DNA from: Polytrichum commune
Taxonomy: Eukaryota > Streptophyta > Polytrichopsida > Polytrichales > Polytrichaceae
Length of the DNA stretch: 64,000 nt
Direction: 5' to 3'
Assembly: GCA_950295325.1 (NCBI GenBank)
Contig: OX485807.1
Location: 26,445,666 to 26,509,665, forward strand
How positions within the stretch are numbered: position 1 is the first letter of the stretch; every line of letters starts with the position of its first letter. The notes under the pieces were generated by a model that did no database searches, was not told the origin of the DNA, and saw nothing but the letters and a program-made list of their open reading frames with translations. Made by a program: the position numbers and the translations under genes. Positions 11,781 to 22,971 of this stretch are shown here, piece after piece.

Positions 11781-11830
11781 GTACACTTTTTCTAACATGC
11801 TAACTTACATTGCGATGGTGGTGGTTTCAG

Positions 11831-12222
11831 CAAGCCAAGCTGACGCATGGAAGGCACTCTGGACGGTGTCTCTCCACAAGATCTTCGCTGCCATAGCGAT
11901 GGGAATCGCACTCCTCCGCATGCTGCCCAACCGCCCTCTCCTCACGTGCTGCGTGTACGCATTCGCGTTTGCAATCTCAACCCCGATCGGAGTGGCGATC
12001 GGAATCGTCATCGACGCGACCGTGGAAGGGACGACGACCGACTGGATCTACGCGATCTCCATGCGCATTGCGACGGGAGTGTTCATCTACGTCGCCATCA
12101 ACCACCTCCTCGCCAAGGGTTACACTCCTCCCCGCCCGCTTGCCTTCGACCAACCCATCTACCGGTGGCTCGCTGTCGTTACAGGCGCGGCTCTCATTGC
12201 CGTCGTCCTGATCTGGGGTTGA
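11831..12222 (+). pseudogene. ZIP family metal transporter, last exon only
   Basis: From a good 3' splice site (TTTCAG after 11,825-11,830, with CTAAC branch-like words upstream) 130 codons encode the C-terminal third of a plant ZIP transporter. ZIP proteins import Zn2+ or Fe2+ across plasma or vacuolar membranes. Visible hallmarks are [17 protein letters not shown] (TM IV-V, with the metal-binding His), [16 protein letters not shown] (TM V), the YAIS.R.ATGVF segment and a last TM ending VVLIWG followed by TGA. It is closest to the ZIP2/ZIP11 type by eye. It is GC-rich against AT-rich surroundings. No upstream exon was found: the preceding DNA is a LINE fragment (to 11,780). Either the upstream exons lie beyond earlier insertions or this is an orphan exon. 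Exon identity is secure; function is doubtful. Confidence 0.85.
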
Positions 12223-13445
12223 GAGGGTGCAGACTACTACCGGCCACGTAAGAATACACCGGACTCGCAACCAATGTGGTAACGAAACGTGGAGAATCAG
12301 GTAGTCGATTTCAACTAGTCACAGAGAGTTCTCATGAATTGCAGTACTTAAGAGTCAGCGACACGCCCATCAGTGCTGGTGGCTGACATAGCCACTTAGC
12401 TTCTGCGGTGGTGTTCAAGGATTGGGGCGGAAGAGGTGGACTTCTCCATAACATCACCTGAGAAGTGTTGAATAAATACAGGGTTTGAGTAGGGTGGATT
12501 AATTACCAAAAGTGTCGGCAACAGTTATTTAAGTTTAGAGGGAGAAGCCATTGTAGGTTAGGATACAAAAATGTGGTCAATCACGGTTCGGCACCCCTCA
12601 GAAAAACCAAAAGTGTAGCTTGTAGGTTTCGTATCGGTTGTCAGTTTTTCTTTGACGTAGTTGTGCAGAGATCTGGAGCCATGGGGAGCTTTAGTATACA
12701 TGTAGTTAAGCATTACGATAAGCCAGGACTTGAAAGAAAGAAACTACATGGGAGTTGTGGAAATCCAGGTATATGGACATGATGATGATGATGATGACCT
12801 CATGGTACTCAACATGAGTGGAGCAGCTGATGAAACTCTCGGAGAGGCTGGTAGTGAAGAGGTTAGTGCATAGTTCAAGCCAACCTTGAGGATGAAGTTG
12901 AAAGTTAGTGGTGATGATCTGGTAGTGTGACTGATCGTTTGTTCTGGTACTTGGTGTTTACCAGAGATAATAATAACCCATACAGTGGTCTTTTGTTTCC
13001 ATTGCCTTATGGCTACTACATTCACGAAATTCAGTATTGTGTCGGCATCATGATATGACTGCCTATCTACAAATTACCTAACCTTGTGGCTTTGGAATGT
13101 CATTTCTTTAAGTTTAAGGTCGAGTTAGAATATCTCGCGAGGAAGGAATCTGTGAACTGCATCTCAAATTGCCAGTGCCCAATCTTTAATGGTGGAATGA
13201 GTGTCGTTGCATCCCCTTCAGGATTAATATCTTTACAATGCCAAATTATTTGGTGTGGAACATTGCAACCCTACGTTTGATAGCATTGGTTCAATGGTGT
13301 AGTTTGATATGATTACTCAATGTGAAATCAATGTTGATATGCACATCTAGGGGTAAGTCTGTGATGTGTGGATATGCTTATCCATGCCAATATTCGATTG
13401 GTTTGAGTTTTGTATCCTGGCACGATGTCCACAAGGCCAAAGCAT
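12223..13445. other. 3' flank of the ZIP exon, no gene seen
   Basis: A short (GAT)n run lies at ~12,779-12,798. Open frames up to 93 codons show no recognisable similarity. Confidence 0.5.
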
Positions 13446-13540
13446 GTGGCCATATAATGGGCACTTGTAGGTTTGCTAATATCTTTGGCCATATAATTGG
13501 CACTTCTAGGTCCATGAACATCTTTGGCCATTAGATGAAC
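13446..13540 (+). repeat. Short tandem duplication, ~40-45 bp unit
   Basis: TTTGGCCATATAATTGGCACTT and a close variant are followed by GTAGGTTTG or CTAGGTCCATG and then ATCTTTGGCCAT again, about two and a half units. Confidence 0.7.
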
Positions 13541-14937
13541 TTAGAAATTGTGGATTAAAAAGTTTGTCATTTCAATTGCCAAAAGTACAATAGAGTTTAA
13601 AATTTGTAAGAGTCCAAAGTGAAGATTCTCTTACAAGTGTTTTCATTATTGAACCTAGAATAATGTCTAGATTTGCTCACATAGTCCAATCTTATGGAAT
13701 GTCTCACCCAATATAATAAGCCAATTTTTTTTTTTGTCGATGGTCTCCTGATAGTGCACGATCTTCAAGTCAATTGTCTTGATTTACAAGAAACAAGAAT
13801 ATTCTCTCTACTTTTGTGCCGCGCTTAATCTTTAGAGCATTAGCATCTTCACATTCCTTTGTATGTCATTATCTGCTTTGTAGCATTAGAATATTGTGTG
13901 CTATTGTTGTCATTAATCAATCAAGGTGCAAGTTCTAACGATCTACATAACATTATTAACTAATGTGTGCCTTGAGAATATGACCATGGGATGTCCCAAC
14001 CTAGTGCAAGGAGACTCATATCAAGTCTCCCAGGGTTATATTCTCAGGGCCCACATAAACGAACGCACATTGCTTAGTAATGTTTTGTATTTCTTAATAA
14101 CTATGAGAAAAAAAAACGATCGGTCAATTTGGTTGGAGGTTAACGACTCAATGTGGTAATTTTAGCATTACTCATTATTGACACAATTGGTAAAGCAATT
14201 TTAGCATGCTCCCAAAACACACACTTTTTGTATATGTAAAGGCTCATATTTGAGGGCCCATGCTTATAAATATATTTTGGAAAGGTTAGATATTTTGTAC
14301 AATCATAATAATTGTTAGAGATATGAAAGATTAATAAGTTATTGATGGCCATTTCATAGCATTATTCAACCAAGTGGGTCGGTTCCATGATCATGGAATA
14401 TGCCAATTATATTTTGTGGGGCCCCCAAACAAAGTATGAATACTTGTTTACTATTCATACATTTAGGTTGACACTTGAAAATTTGGGTTGAGTTATACTC
14501 CCAACATTATTCACAAGAAACACTATTCATCTTGGTTTTTGCTCATTGAAAATACTATACACAATAGCATTATCATTGGAAATACTAACACTATTCACAC
14601 TTTTCTTACTATTTATACTTGTACTATTCATCATTCGTGTTGGCATCAATTTCTTCCTATTTTCTAAGTTTCTTCCCATGAAGGTAACATAGTGGATGCC
14701 AATATTAGATGTTGAATATGGAATGGAACAAAACCATGCAATTGAATAATGTTATGCTCTTCTATGATAGACAACAATTGTATACATACAATAATCAACT
14801 GCACTCACCATGGTCCTTGCAGTGAAGAAAACAAAGGCATAACATCATTGTTGACTTCTAACTCCATAAATAGATTAGCAAAACATGAACACAACCTTGC
14901 AGTCACATCATGGTTTTGGGTTATTGCAAGAGGTGAA
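13541..14937. other. Intergenic, no gene seen
   Basis: AT-rich. Two GGGCCCAC/GGGCCCATG words near 14,057 and 14,256 may be relics of another TIR element, but ends could not be defined. Confidence 0.45.
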
Positions 14938-14940
14938 TAA

Positions 14941-15520
14941 GGGGTTGTTTACATCATGGACCATGAAGTTGTCCCATGTTAAAGGGCATTTTTCCATTGT
15001 TACACTTCATGGTCACATTTCCATAGTTAGATTTCTACGAAAATGTAGTTTTAAAGCCTTTGGGCCCTTGACTAGGTGTAAACCCTACATGGACCAAGAG
15101 AAGTGACCGTGCACCAAAAAGGATATGTTGATCGTTTTTTCAATATATGTCCCGAAAGGAATTTTGGGGAATTTTCTTCATGTTTGACCTTCTCCCCTTC
15201 TTCCCTCATAACTATAGAAACGCTCCTCCCCATCCAAAAAAAAACATTGAAAAATATTAAAACAACATTTTTCTACCATGGTCCCTTGACATTTGCAACG
15301 AGAGAACCTCTTTTCCCTCTCCCACTACAAAACCCATTGGACCATGACAGTGGATAATGTAGGCTTGAAAATAGGCCTTTTGAGGACCTTAAGTTCCATG
15401 GTCACTCTTACATTTATTTTGGGGATGTAAACTGAAGTGGTCTCGGGACGAGTTCAACAACCAATTACATTTTTTAAAGGAGCAAGGGACGACTTCATGG
15501 TCCATGATGTAAACAACCCC
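14941..15520. mobile_element. PIF/Harbinger-like (Tourist-type) MITE, 580 bp
   Basis: Termini GGGGTTGTTTACATCATGG and its complement form a ~36-bp inverted repeat that continues ACCATGAAGT(T/C)GTCCC with one mismatch. It is flanked by TAA on both sides (14,938-14,940 and 15,521-15,523), the 3-bp TWA duplication typical of PIF/Harbinger. Internal subterminal words (CATGGTCAC) also recur inverted. No transposase frame is present. Confidence 0.85.
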
Positions 15521-15576
15521 TAAATATCAAAGGGTGTGGGGGTTGTCAGTAGTGCTTGAGTTTAGTTAGCCTTAGT

Positions 15577-15850
15577 AAACTAAATATGATATTTAGTGTC
15601 ATATGGTATTTTATGTCACTATGGTAATTTTTTGGATGACACTTCTTATGAATAAGCGAACAAATATTGTCATGGATGATGTATGAGTTCATTCTTTGGC
15701 CAAAACCCTACCTTGTGATGAAATGTTGTCATGAATGATTGAAATTTGGATGAAAAATCATTTGGCGAGTGACAGTAATTGCAACACCGTAAATCTATAA
15801 TCCCCCAATTGTTTACAAGGAATGACAAATAATGTTGGGTTGACATTTAG
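15577..15850 (+). mobile_element. CACTAAAT-type MITE, copy a
   Basis: It starts AACTAAATATGATATTTAG and continues TGTCATATGGTATTTTA. Its right half (GATGAAAAATCA, GTGACAGTAATTGCAAC, AATGACAAATAATGTTGGG) parallels the right halves of the elements at 36,967 and 39,554 (the latter inverted). The left terminus is degraded. Confidence 0.6.
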
Positions 15851-16300
15851 GGCCGCTTTACACCTAGAGGCCGGGCCAATTCGTTGTGTAAGAGGCTTGA
15901 AATCCTCACTTGTAATTGGCCAAAAGGTTGAAATCGGCCCCAACCCCTTTACACCTAGAGGCTGGGCTGAGTTGTTGGTATGAAATTTTTAATCAAAAAG
16001 TACATGGTATGACACGGCCGGAGCTCATTGAATTGGGTGCACCCAAAATGGAAGGCCAATTCTTGGCCCCGGGGCTATCGTTAATTTTTTAAAATAAAAA
16101 AACACATTTTAATAAAATATGAATTTTTTAACAAACCATTTCCATTGGATTATGTGGAAATATGAACGGCTCTATGCTAGATTATGCTAGATCCATTGGA
16201 TTATCCTAGATTTATTGAATCGGCCTAGCTTCTTGGCCCTAAGGCCTTTACATATGGGAAAATTGGCCCCCATTATAATCTTATTATAATGTGTAGTTGA
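15851..16300. other. Repeat-rich spacer
   Basis: CTTTACACCTAGAGGC(C/T)GGGC occurs at about 15,857 and 15,949. A third copy of the word ATGGTATGACACGGCCGG (see the hairpin at 16,301) lies at ~16,004-16,021. No gene seen. Confidence 0.5.
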
Positions 16301-16371
16301 GGCCGGCCGTGTCATACCATGTACTTGTGAAAGTAGGCGTTCACAAGTATCCATGGTATGACACGGCCGGT
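16301..16371. repeat. Long hairpin (~30-bp arms, ~9-nt loop)
   Basis: The left arm GGCCGTGTCATACCATG-TACTTGTGAA (16,301-16,331) is complementary to TTCACAAGTAtcCATGGTATGACACGGCC (about 16,340-16,369), with one 2-nt bulge. The loop is about AGTAGGCG. The words ACTTGTGAAAGTAGGCG recur directly after it (to ~16,406). Confidence 0.8.
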
Positions 16372-17014
16372 TTGAATGTATATGAATACTTGTGAAAGTA
16401 GGCGGCGTCACTAAAATATTATAAAATATACATACTAAATCAGCACACTAAATTTAAGTGTCATTTTAGAATGACAAAGACAATTTCAAATGGTAAGTCA
16501 TAAAAATTATAACCTCAATGTTAATGAGGATTTTGTAATTTTATTTGACCTCCAAGTTAATTACGTGCTTCATTGATGGTTTCATTTCCGGAATGAAATC
16601 CCAATGAATTGCTTATTTACTAATAGGAAGTGCACATATATATTGGATTTTAGACCTTGAAGGCGAAGTGCACTCAATATGGGATTTGTAGGCAAACGGC
16701 CTTCAAAAATACAAGGGCAATATTTTTGTCGAAGTTGGGCGGGGCGGGCATCAGTTTTCGGTTGGGTTCAAAAATTTCCCTGGAGGCTGCCCCCCGCCCG
16801 GATCTGACACCCCCATAGTTCGTAGGGGCGAACTTAATGTCCGCCCTAATCCATTGGCAGTGAGGCCACCAATGCAGGGGCTCAATCCACTTACTTAAAC
16901 CCAGGTGGGCCGCTACTCATTCAGGGGCCCACACACCTCGAAGCCTTAAAGCCCTTTATCCGTGTGGTGGCAGCTCGCAAACACGTGCTAACACTTAAAC
17001 ATGGGCTTCAACTA

Positions 17015-17588
17015 CACTAAATATGATATTTAACTTAGTGTCACTTATTATTTGGAGTTACACATTCCTAACAGTTATACGCCCTAAACTTCCGTAATAT
17101 CAACATCCATAAGCTCACTCACTCTCTTACACTCTCTAAACCTTAGGGAACAGATGTTCGTAGTTCAAATCTCATTCCTTATTGTCACATTTCTCTCCCT
17201 TACATCACGGATTTTGTCATTAATGCAAACCACCAAAGAAGTCAACCCACACGCTCGCATTGCACCATGTGTCAATATGTGAAGTGTCGTCTTCTTCTTC
17301 TTCTTCTGCTTCTTCTGCCACTTGTTGAATGTTGGTGTATGCATATGCCAGATCGCACGGGAAGGCCAAGTGGAGTGGACCACGCCACACCGTTAAAACG
17401 TTGCACTTTGTGTTATCCCATGCTGTCACATGCTACATTAATTCTATAGCATCACGCATCCATGCTAACACTACAAAACTCCGTAATATCACGTGCACTT
17501 TGGTTGCCACTGGTGTGATACTACAGAGTTTAGAGTGTAGTGTTGCATAAATCCAAATAGTAAGTGACATTAAGTATCATGTTTAGTG
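17015..17588. mobile_element. CACTAAAT-type element, 574 bp
   Basis: The left end CACTAAATATGATATTTAA, followed by CTTAGTGTCACTTATTATTTGG, is matched in inverse by CCAAATAGTAAGTGACATTAAG and CATGTTTAGTG at the right. The left flank is TA and the right CA, so a TA duplication is only half preserved. A (CTT)n run lies inside at ~17,287-17,312. No transposase was recognised. Confidence 0.7.
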
Positions 17589-17634
17589 CAACATCTCCCA
17601 TCGTACTTAATTAGGAGAGTAGGACACCCACCAC

Positions 17635-17954
17635 CAGTGTGTATTTTTGACGAAGTTTTTGCAAGTTTTTGACATTTGACACGCAAAAACTTGCACCCCA
17701 AAAAAATGCATGTCAATTGACACGCATAATTTAGAATTTGACATGTACCGTGACTTGTGAAGGAAAAAAACCACACATCAATTGACGCGTTAGAAATTGA
17801 AATGACACGTTGTACTAGGCATGTGACATTGAGGTGACATTTTAAAAGAAAATGTAGACGTTAGTTAACATTCAATTTTGTTTGTTAAAATGTCACGTGA
17901 CACTTTGGATTTGAAGTTGAATGTTGAAATGGAATTTGTCAAACATACACACTG
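17635..17954. mobile_element. hAT-like MITE, copy A (320 bp)
   Basis: Inverted ends CAGTGTGTATTTTTGACGAA and (complement) CAGTGTGTATGTTTGACAAA fit the hAT terminal pattern CAGNG. The flanking 8-mers CCCACCAC (17,627-17,634) and CCTACCAC (17,955-17,962) match at 7 of 8. The whole body is homologous, in reverse, to 42,192-42,513. Confidence 0.8.
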
Positions 17955-18299
17955 CCTACCACGGTGCATGGGAAACTACCCGTGGGCCGTCATTGTGTGG
18001 GACCCCCGGCCTCAAGTGCCAAGCCGAACTGGTCACTAAGGTGGGGTTTTGTATCCAGAAGAATGTGTTGGAAGGGAGACATATGACTTATGAAATAACA
18101 CTATTCAACCTCCACCCGTTTCACAACTAGAATAACAGTGGACCCGAGAGCCCTTCTTATTGGTGTGTATAATTAATTGCGGTATCATACCCGTGGTATT
18201 ATACCACCCTCAAATCCATCTATAATTGTATAATTGGTATATATGTAATATAGACTCTACAGTTTCTTTATCATTGTGTTTTTAGTGAGTGTTGAGGTC

Positions 18300-18440
18300 G
18301 CCCTGTGTGTATCGACGATGGGAAAGAACAAATGCGAATCATGGAATCACTTTGGGATCGTATTCAAGCCGAAATGCACCAAATCTTCGTATTGTAAGTG
18401 TTTGGCATGTCATGACTCTATTTGCATGCTATGTATAATA
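18300..18440 (+). pseudogene. Possible BED zinc-finger relic of a hAT transposase
   Basis: A frame near 18,316-18,420 reads GKNKCESWNHFG, then KPKC and YCKCLAC. This resembles the BED finger that opens hAT transposases (SW-x-HF ... KCxxC). It is short and no transposase core follows, so the call is tentative. Confidence 0.3.
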
Positions 18441-19735
18441 CAAAATGATATTATATGGTATTATACAACGCACTTTTTGTCCAATGCAATTATATGGTAG
18501 AATCCAAGCACCACACCCAACAGCCAGTGTGACCTAGGAAGTGAAGAAGGTGGAAGACTAGGCCCGCAAGGTATAGTCACAATGTGAAGGTTTGCAGTTT
18601 TGGGTCATTGAATTTACAGTATGTGTCCAAGCTTCTTTTCTAAGCACTTGTGGGAAGAACTTTGTCAAGAATTTTGTCCATTGACTGAACGCCACCTGAA
18701 CATGAAATCCATCATTCCACCCTGTCGAGGTGGTCAGCTTGCTTGCTCAATTACACGGTCGAATGACATTTTAACCTCTCAATCTCGTTCAAATGTCAAA
18801 TACCTTCCTGGTAGGATTTGACGAAACATTACAGTACGTTGCTTTTCAGCAAGTTTTTACAGAGAGTTGTGTGTTAAGACGTCATGATTTATTGGAGAAA
18901 TTGTGCTGTGTCACCAAATCCACCATGTTGAGCTGAGCTCCTTTGCTCGATCACACATTGTTGACTTTGTGCAACTAAGATAAAAGTGTAGCCATAGTGA
19001 TTAATGAACAGAGGTCGATTGGAGCCACAGCTATATAAGTACTCGGGAGGATCCCCGGAACGCACTGGTCAAAGGCCAGGGATCGTGTGTCCATATCTTT
19101 GGTGACATTGGGAACAACTAACCCTAAAGTTAAGAGCAACTACTTCCAACACCCCCTCTTGCTTGAACTACCAATTACATTTGAAACAAAGGATGTGAGC
19201 ATGCACGTCCTGTGGAGAGTGTGGGAGATAGACAACTGTAAGAATTCTAACCCTGACCTATCAAGAAATTGAGGAGTAATTAAGGCGACATCCTCATCCA
19301 AGAAGTTGTTTGGAGTTGTTGTTGTTGTTGTTGTTGTTAATTCTACTCTTGCTCTAGCGGAGTGTAACAACACTCGTGTGTTGCGTTGGAGTTGAGCATC
19401 TTTTGCGAATTTGTTGGGTCGCATGAGGAGTCGTTGTTGAAGTCGGGTGAGTCGAGGTGTGTCCATCGGGACGAGCCTTCTTTTAATCTTGATGCCTCAA
19501 GGGAGCCAAAAATTCATTAACCATCTAAGAGTGTCGCAAGAGTTTCTAAGACATACTATGCAACATGACTCGGAAGGAAGTTTGGTGTTTAATATTTTGT
19601 TATATACGGTTCCGAAGGGAAAAAACAATGTTATAATGAAGTAGAAAGTTTAAGTGACATGTGAATCATATGACTATAAACTTGAGATTCATAAAAAAAA
19701 AAAAGATTGCAAGAGGTCATAGTCTAATAGAAAGG
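18441..19735. other. Intergenic; (GTT)n microsatellite
   Basis: A (GTT)n run lies at ~19,316-19,338. Other frames in this stretch, including a 108-codon minus frame that reads through the microsatellite, show no similarity. Confidence 0.5.
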
Positions 19736-21553
19736 GGTATATTGATAGATATAAATAGTTCAATTTGCCTACAAGTGTTAGTATTTCCATGGGTTGATGG
19801 ATAGGGTCCCTATTTCTTTACCGTGTTTGAGAGTTTTAGATAAGGGAACAAAGGACGGTGTGGCATTGAGCAAATCATACTCGGTGAGGAGTGATCACAC
19901 ATAGGCAGTTTGATAAGGCAACATACCTTGGGTTGTTTGTAGGAACTCAATGCCAAGGAATTTTTGCATAAGACCTACATACCTTGTAAACTGTCCGACG
20001 CTAAGCTTTCAGGTTGTGGATGCCTTGTGTAAATGAACTTGTAATGTACATGTTGTCGATGTAAAGAATAAGAATGAGGACTTGACCTCGATGCCATTGG
20101 AAATAAATGTTGGAATTGGTAGAGGTTTTTCGAACCCCACATTGGTGGAGTCAGTGTTGATTTTCTCATACCAAGCACGCAACCCATAAAGCAAGCACTG
20201 GAGTTTACAAACAAGATGTTCGGTGCCCAAGCGGTTGAAACATAAAAACAACTTCCCTGAGGTGGCCATTCAACGAAGTTGTAGTAACATCCATATGATG
20301 AATAATCCACCCATGGTGAGCAACAATGGCTATGATGACTACAAATAGACTACCAAAGGATACTTGGAAACAATCTCCTGAAATCCATGCCATGGACCTC
20401 ATGAAAGCCTCGTGCCACAATACGTCTTTATAATGTGATGGTTCACCATTGAGACCAGGTTTGACTTTATAAGCCCATCGTGTTTTGATGGTTTAATGCA
20501 TGGGGATTGGGGTACCATGCTCCAAGTATCAGTGGCAAGAATGGTTGAATATTCAATTACCATGGCTTTGACAAAGCAAGGGTCCTTGATTGCATGTTTG
20601 TAACTAAGAGGCTTTGTGCCTTCTTCTATATATTGAGCCAATGAAAGCGTCGATGTGGATGTAGTCGTCATGGGTGCGCAATGAATGGCGAGAGCATGTG
20701 GATCCACAAGGTTCGCGGGAGGGGATCTCGGTGGGAGTAGGGACATCATGTGGTGGCATGCCATAAATTGAACCAAAGGCTAATAGGGGTGGTGGTGTTG
20801 GCAAAACAACGTGCCTTTTATATGTGAGCAATGGGAGAGGTGGGCTTGGGAATGCGGTGGCAAGTAGGGAAGGGCTTGAATTAGGAGAAACAGAAACTTG
20901 GTGGTGGGTTGGAATCGACTATTGGCGATGGAGGCGAGGATGGCAAGAGGTTTGGCTCTTCAATGGATGAGCGTAGTGGAGTACGTCTCAGTGGTGGTTG
21001 GCAACAACTAGATTGACAACAAAGTGTCTGGTGCATCTAGAGAAGATGTCGAGATGCTTGAGAGCTAGACACTAGATGTTTGGTTTGGTGTTGAAAGTAT
21101 GACAAAATGTCCACGAAGAATATTCCACAAACCATACATCTTTTGAAAGGATAGCCCAGTTAGTGATAGGGTCGAAGCACCAAAAACCCTTGGTATGAGG
21201 GTCAAGGCTCAGAGTGAGGGTACTTGCAAGAGCAAGCATTTAGTTTTCCATGGCCGGGATTGGTATTTGCAACAAAAACATGGATTCAAAAAACACAAAG
21301 TTGGGAAATATTAGGCTTGATTCCATAAAAGCATTTGTGAGCATATTTACATGGTTGGTGTTTGGTAGAATGGCAGTTGAAAATGAGGCATGCAACTCTC
21401 ACAACTTCCGCCTACAACCTTCCGGGAAGATCTCGCCCAAAGTGTATTAAATGACATCCTACAACACTCAGTTGCACCATTTGGCGACACCATTTTGGTG
21501 TGGTGTGCTTGGTTAGGCCCCCTCGCACCTAATGCATGGGAGGCGTAGTCGGT

Positions 21554-22313
21554 GGGGCCATTCACGGTTAGGGTACTACTTTTGGCCGTCTAACGGAAAA
21601 CGGACTTTTTTGGATAACTTCACATGCTTGGTATGCTTAGATTTGTATTGTGAAGCATATTTTGGATCATACCTACATTTCATACTCCATATCGAGTACA
21701 CTGACAAAGTTAATTTAGAAGGAATAGGGTCATCTAAGATATCCTTTTGATTCCTTAAAGGACATTCAGGAGTGTTGTCTTAATTGTTCACCTTAGGATC
21801 AAGGAATGAAAATGACAACAAGAATCAATCGAAACAATCCCAAATTTTTTCCTCACACTCATCGTTCAAGTGTGTACCAATAGAACCAAATATGTATTGA
21901 ATAGCAATTGCCCAACTTTACATGTGGCACCAAACATGTCCAAATATACATATACTCACGGCCACACGTAAAAGGAACGTCTAGTATTAGAATTGGACAA
22001 AAAAATTTATATGAATGGACACATGACACTTTTACCAAGGTACCAATATACATAACAGGAAATAATTGACCACCAATGCACACCTAAATAGCAAAAAAAT
22101 GCCACTGATGTGGCCTAGGGTTTAGGGTTTAGGGTTTAGGGTGATTATTAAATAATAATAAAAATCTTTCTTGATAAAGCTTATGAACTATCTACTTGTT
22201 TATGTAAAATTTATTGATCAAATAATAATAAATCATGATAAAAACCAAGATTAATGTGACAAAGTCCTTAAGTCCTTTGTCCTGAAAGTAGTACCCTGAT
22301 CGTGAATGGCCCC
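21554..22313. mobile_element. TIR element nested in the copia remnant (760 bp)
   Basis: The left end GGGGCCATTCACGGTTAGGG, followed by TACTACTTTTGG, is inverted at the right as GGGGCCATTCACGATCAGGG and TACTACTTTCAG. CGGT flanks both sides (21,550-21,553 and 22,314-22,317), a 4-bp duplication. Copia integrase sequence lies on both sides. The interior includes the telomere-like repeat. No transposase was recognised and the superfamily is unclear. Confidence 0.75.
22115..22141 (+). repeat. Interstitial telomere-type repeat (TTTAGGG)n
   Basis: About three and a half TAGGGTT units in tandem, the plant telomere motif, inside the nested TIR element. Too short to be a former chromosome end. Confidence 0.9.
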
Positions 22314-22682
22314 CGGTGTTAAAAAAAATCTTTCAATATGACTTGTCTTCCGTTGTCGGATCCGAGTGTGAGGAGTTTCTACATAATGAGTTTTTTTAGC
22401 TACTTGGTGGTACGACTAGAATTTCTCAAAAGTGGCATGTTTTCCACTCAAGGAGTAATTTGCAGTGTGCCTAGAAAAGTCATCAATAAATGTGAGGAAG
22501 TAACGAGCACCACCTAATGACTTCGTGCGAAACGAACCTATAACATCACTATGAATGAGTTCAAGAACTCATGTGGTATTTCAGGTTCTAAATTTTGGGA
22601 TTTTTGCTCTTCTTTGCTTGCCTTTCAAGCATGTTTCATGTAAGAGATTGCTTAAAACTAAGTTAGGGAGGCTTTTGATTTA

Positions 22683-22862
22683 GCTAGAGAGAAAAAGAGA
22701 GAAAAACTTCGGTCTCTGATGAGACCGACGTGAATGGAGTGTCTGTTCGATCCTCCTCCAATCCAATGCCCACATGACAAAGGTATGGAGGTAAAGATCT
22801 ACTCCTCCCTTTCGAGAGTAGACACTATAGTCACCAATCACTAGTAACAAGAACCAAAATGG
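22683..22862 (+). repeat. Dispersed repeat, second copy (see 9,076-9,260)
   Basis: AGAGAAAAAGAGAG, GACGTGAATGGAGTGTCTGT, CCAATGCCCACATG and GTAGACACTATAGTCACCA correspond in order to the copy at 9.1 kb. It sits between the copia integrase fragment and the LINE 3' end. Confidence 0.55.
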
Positions 22863-22971
22863 TTAGTTATTAGGGGGGGGGATTGTTAGTATGATTTGGG
22901 TCGTCAGTTCTCTAGTGCATTGTTAGTGGATGGGGTGGAGTGGCTTAGTTGTTAGGGTTTTATGGCTTTAT

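Larger units (their letters stand above)
19740..22640 (-). mobile_element. Decayed Ty1/copia retrotransposon (integrase to RT)
   Basis: Minus-strand fragments in the correct pol order include: an integrase core at ~22,640-22,330 (LELIHSDV, then GGARYFLTFIDDFSRHT, then S-D-N-G); a TPHQNGVA-like patch near 21,490; the post-integrase segment (CFDPIT, LSKDVWFVE, 21,170-21,080); an RT start (PLSYKHAIKDPCFVKAM, 20,620-20,560); MDVTTTSLNG and LYGLRAWYEKI (20,290-20,160); and MQKFLGIEF, QTAYV and SLLTEY down to ~19,740. Frames are shifted and stops are frequent, so it is inactive. A TIR element interrupts it at 21,554-22,313. Confidence 0.85.

Noticed and set aside
11847-12270. Three further open frames over the ZIP exon (two plus, one minus)
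   Set aside because: GC-rich exon gives low stop density; only the frame ending at 12,222 has ZIP motifs.
22115-22141. Former chromosome end or fusion point
   Set aside because: Only ~27 bp of TTTAGGG repeat, inside a bounded TIR element.
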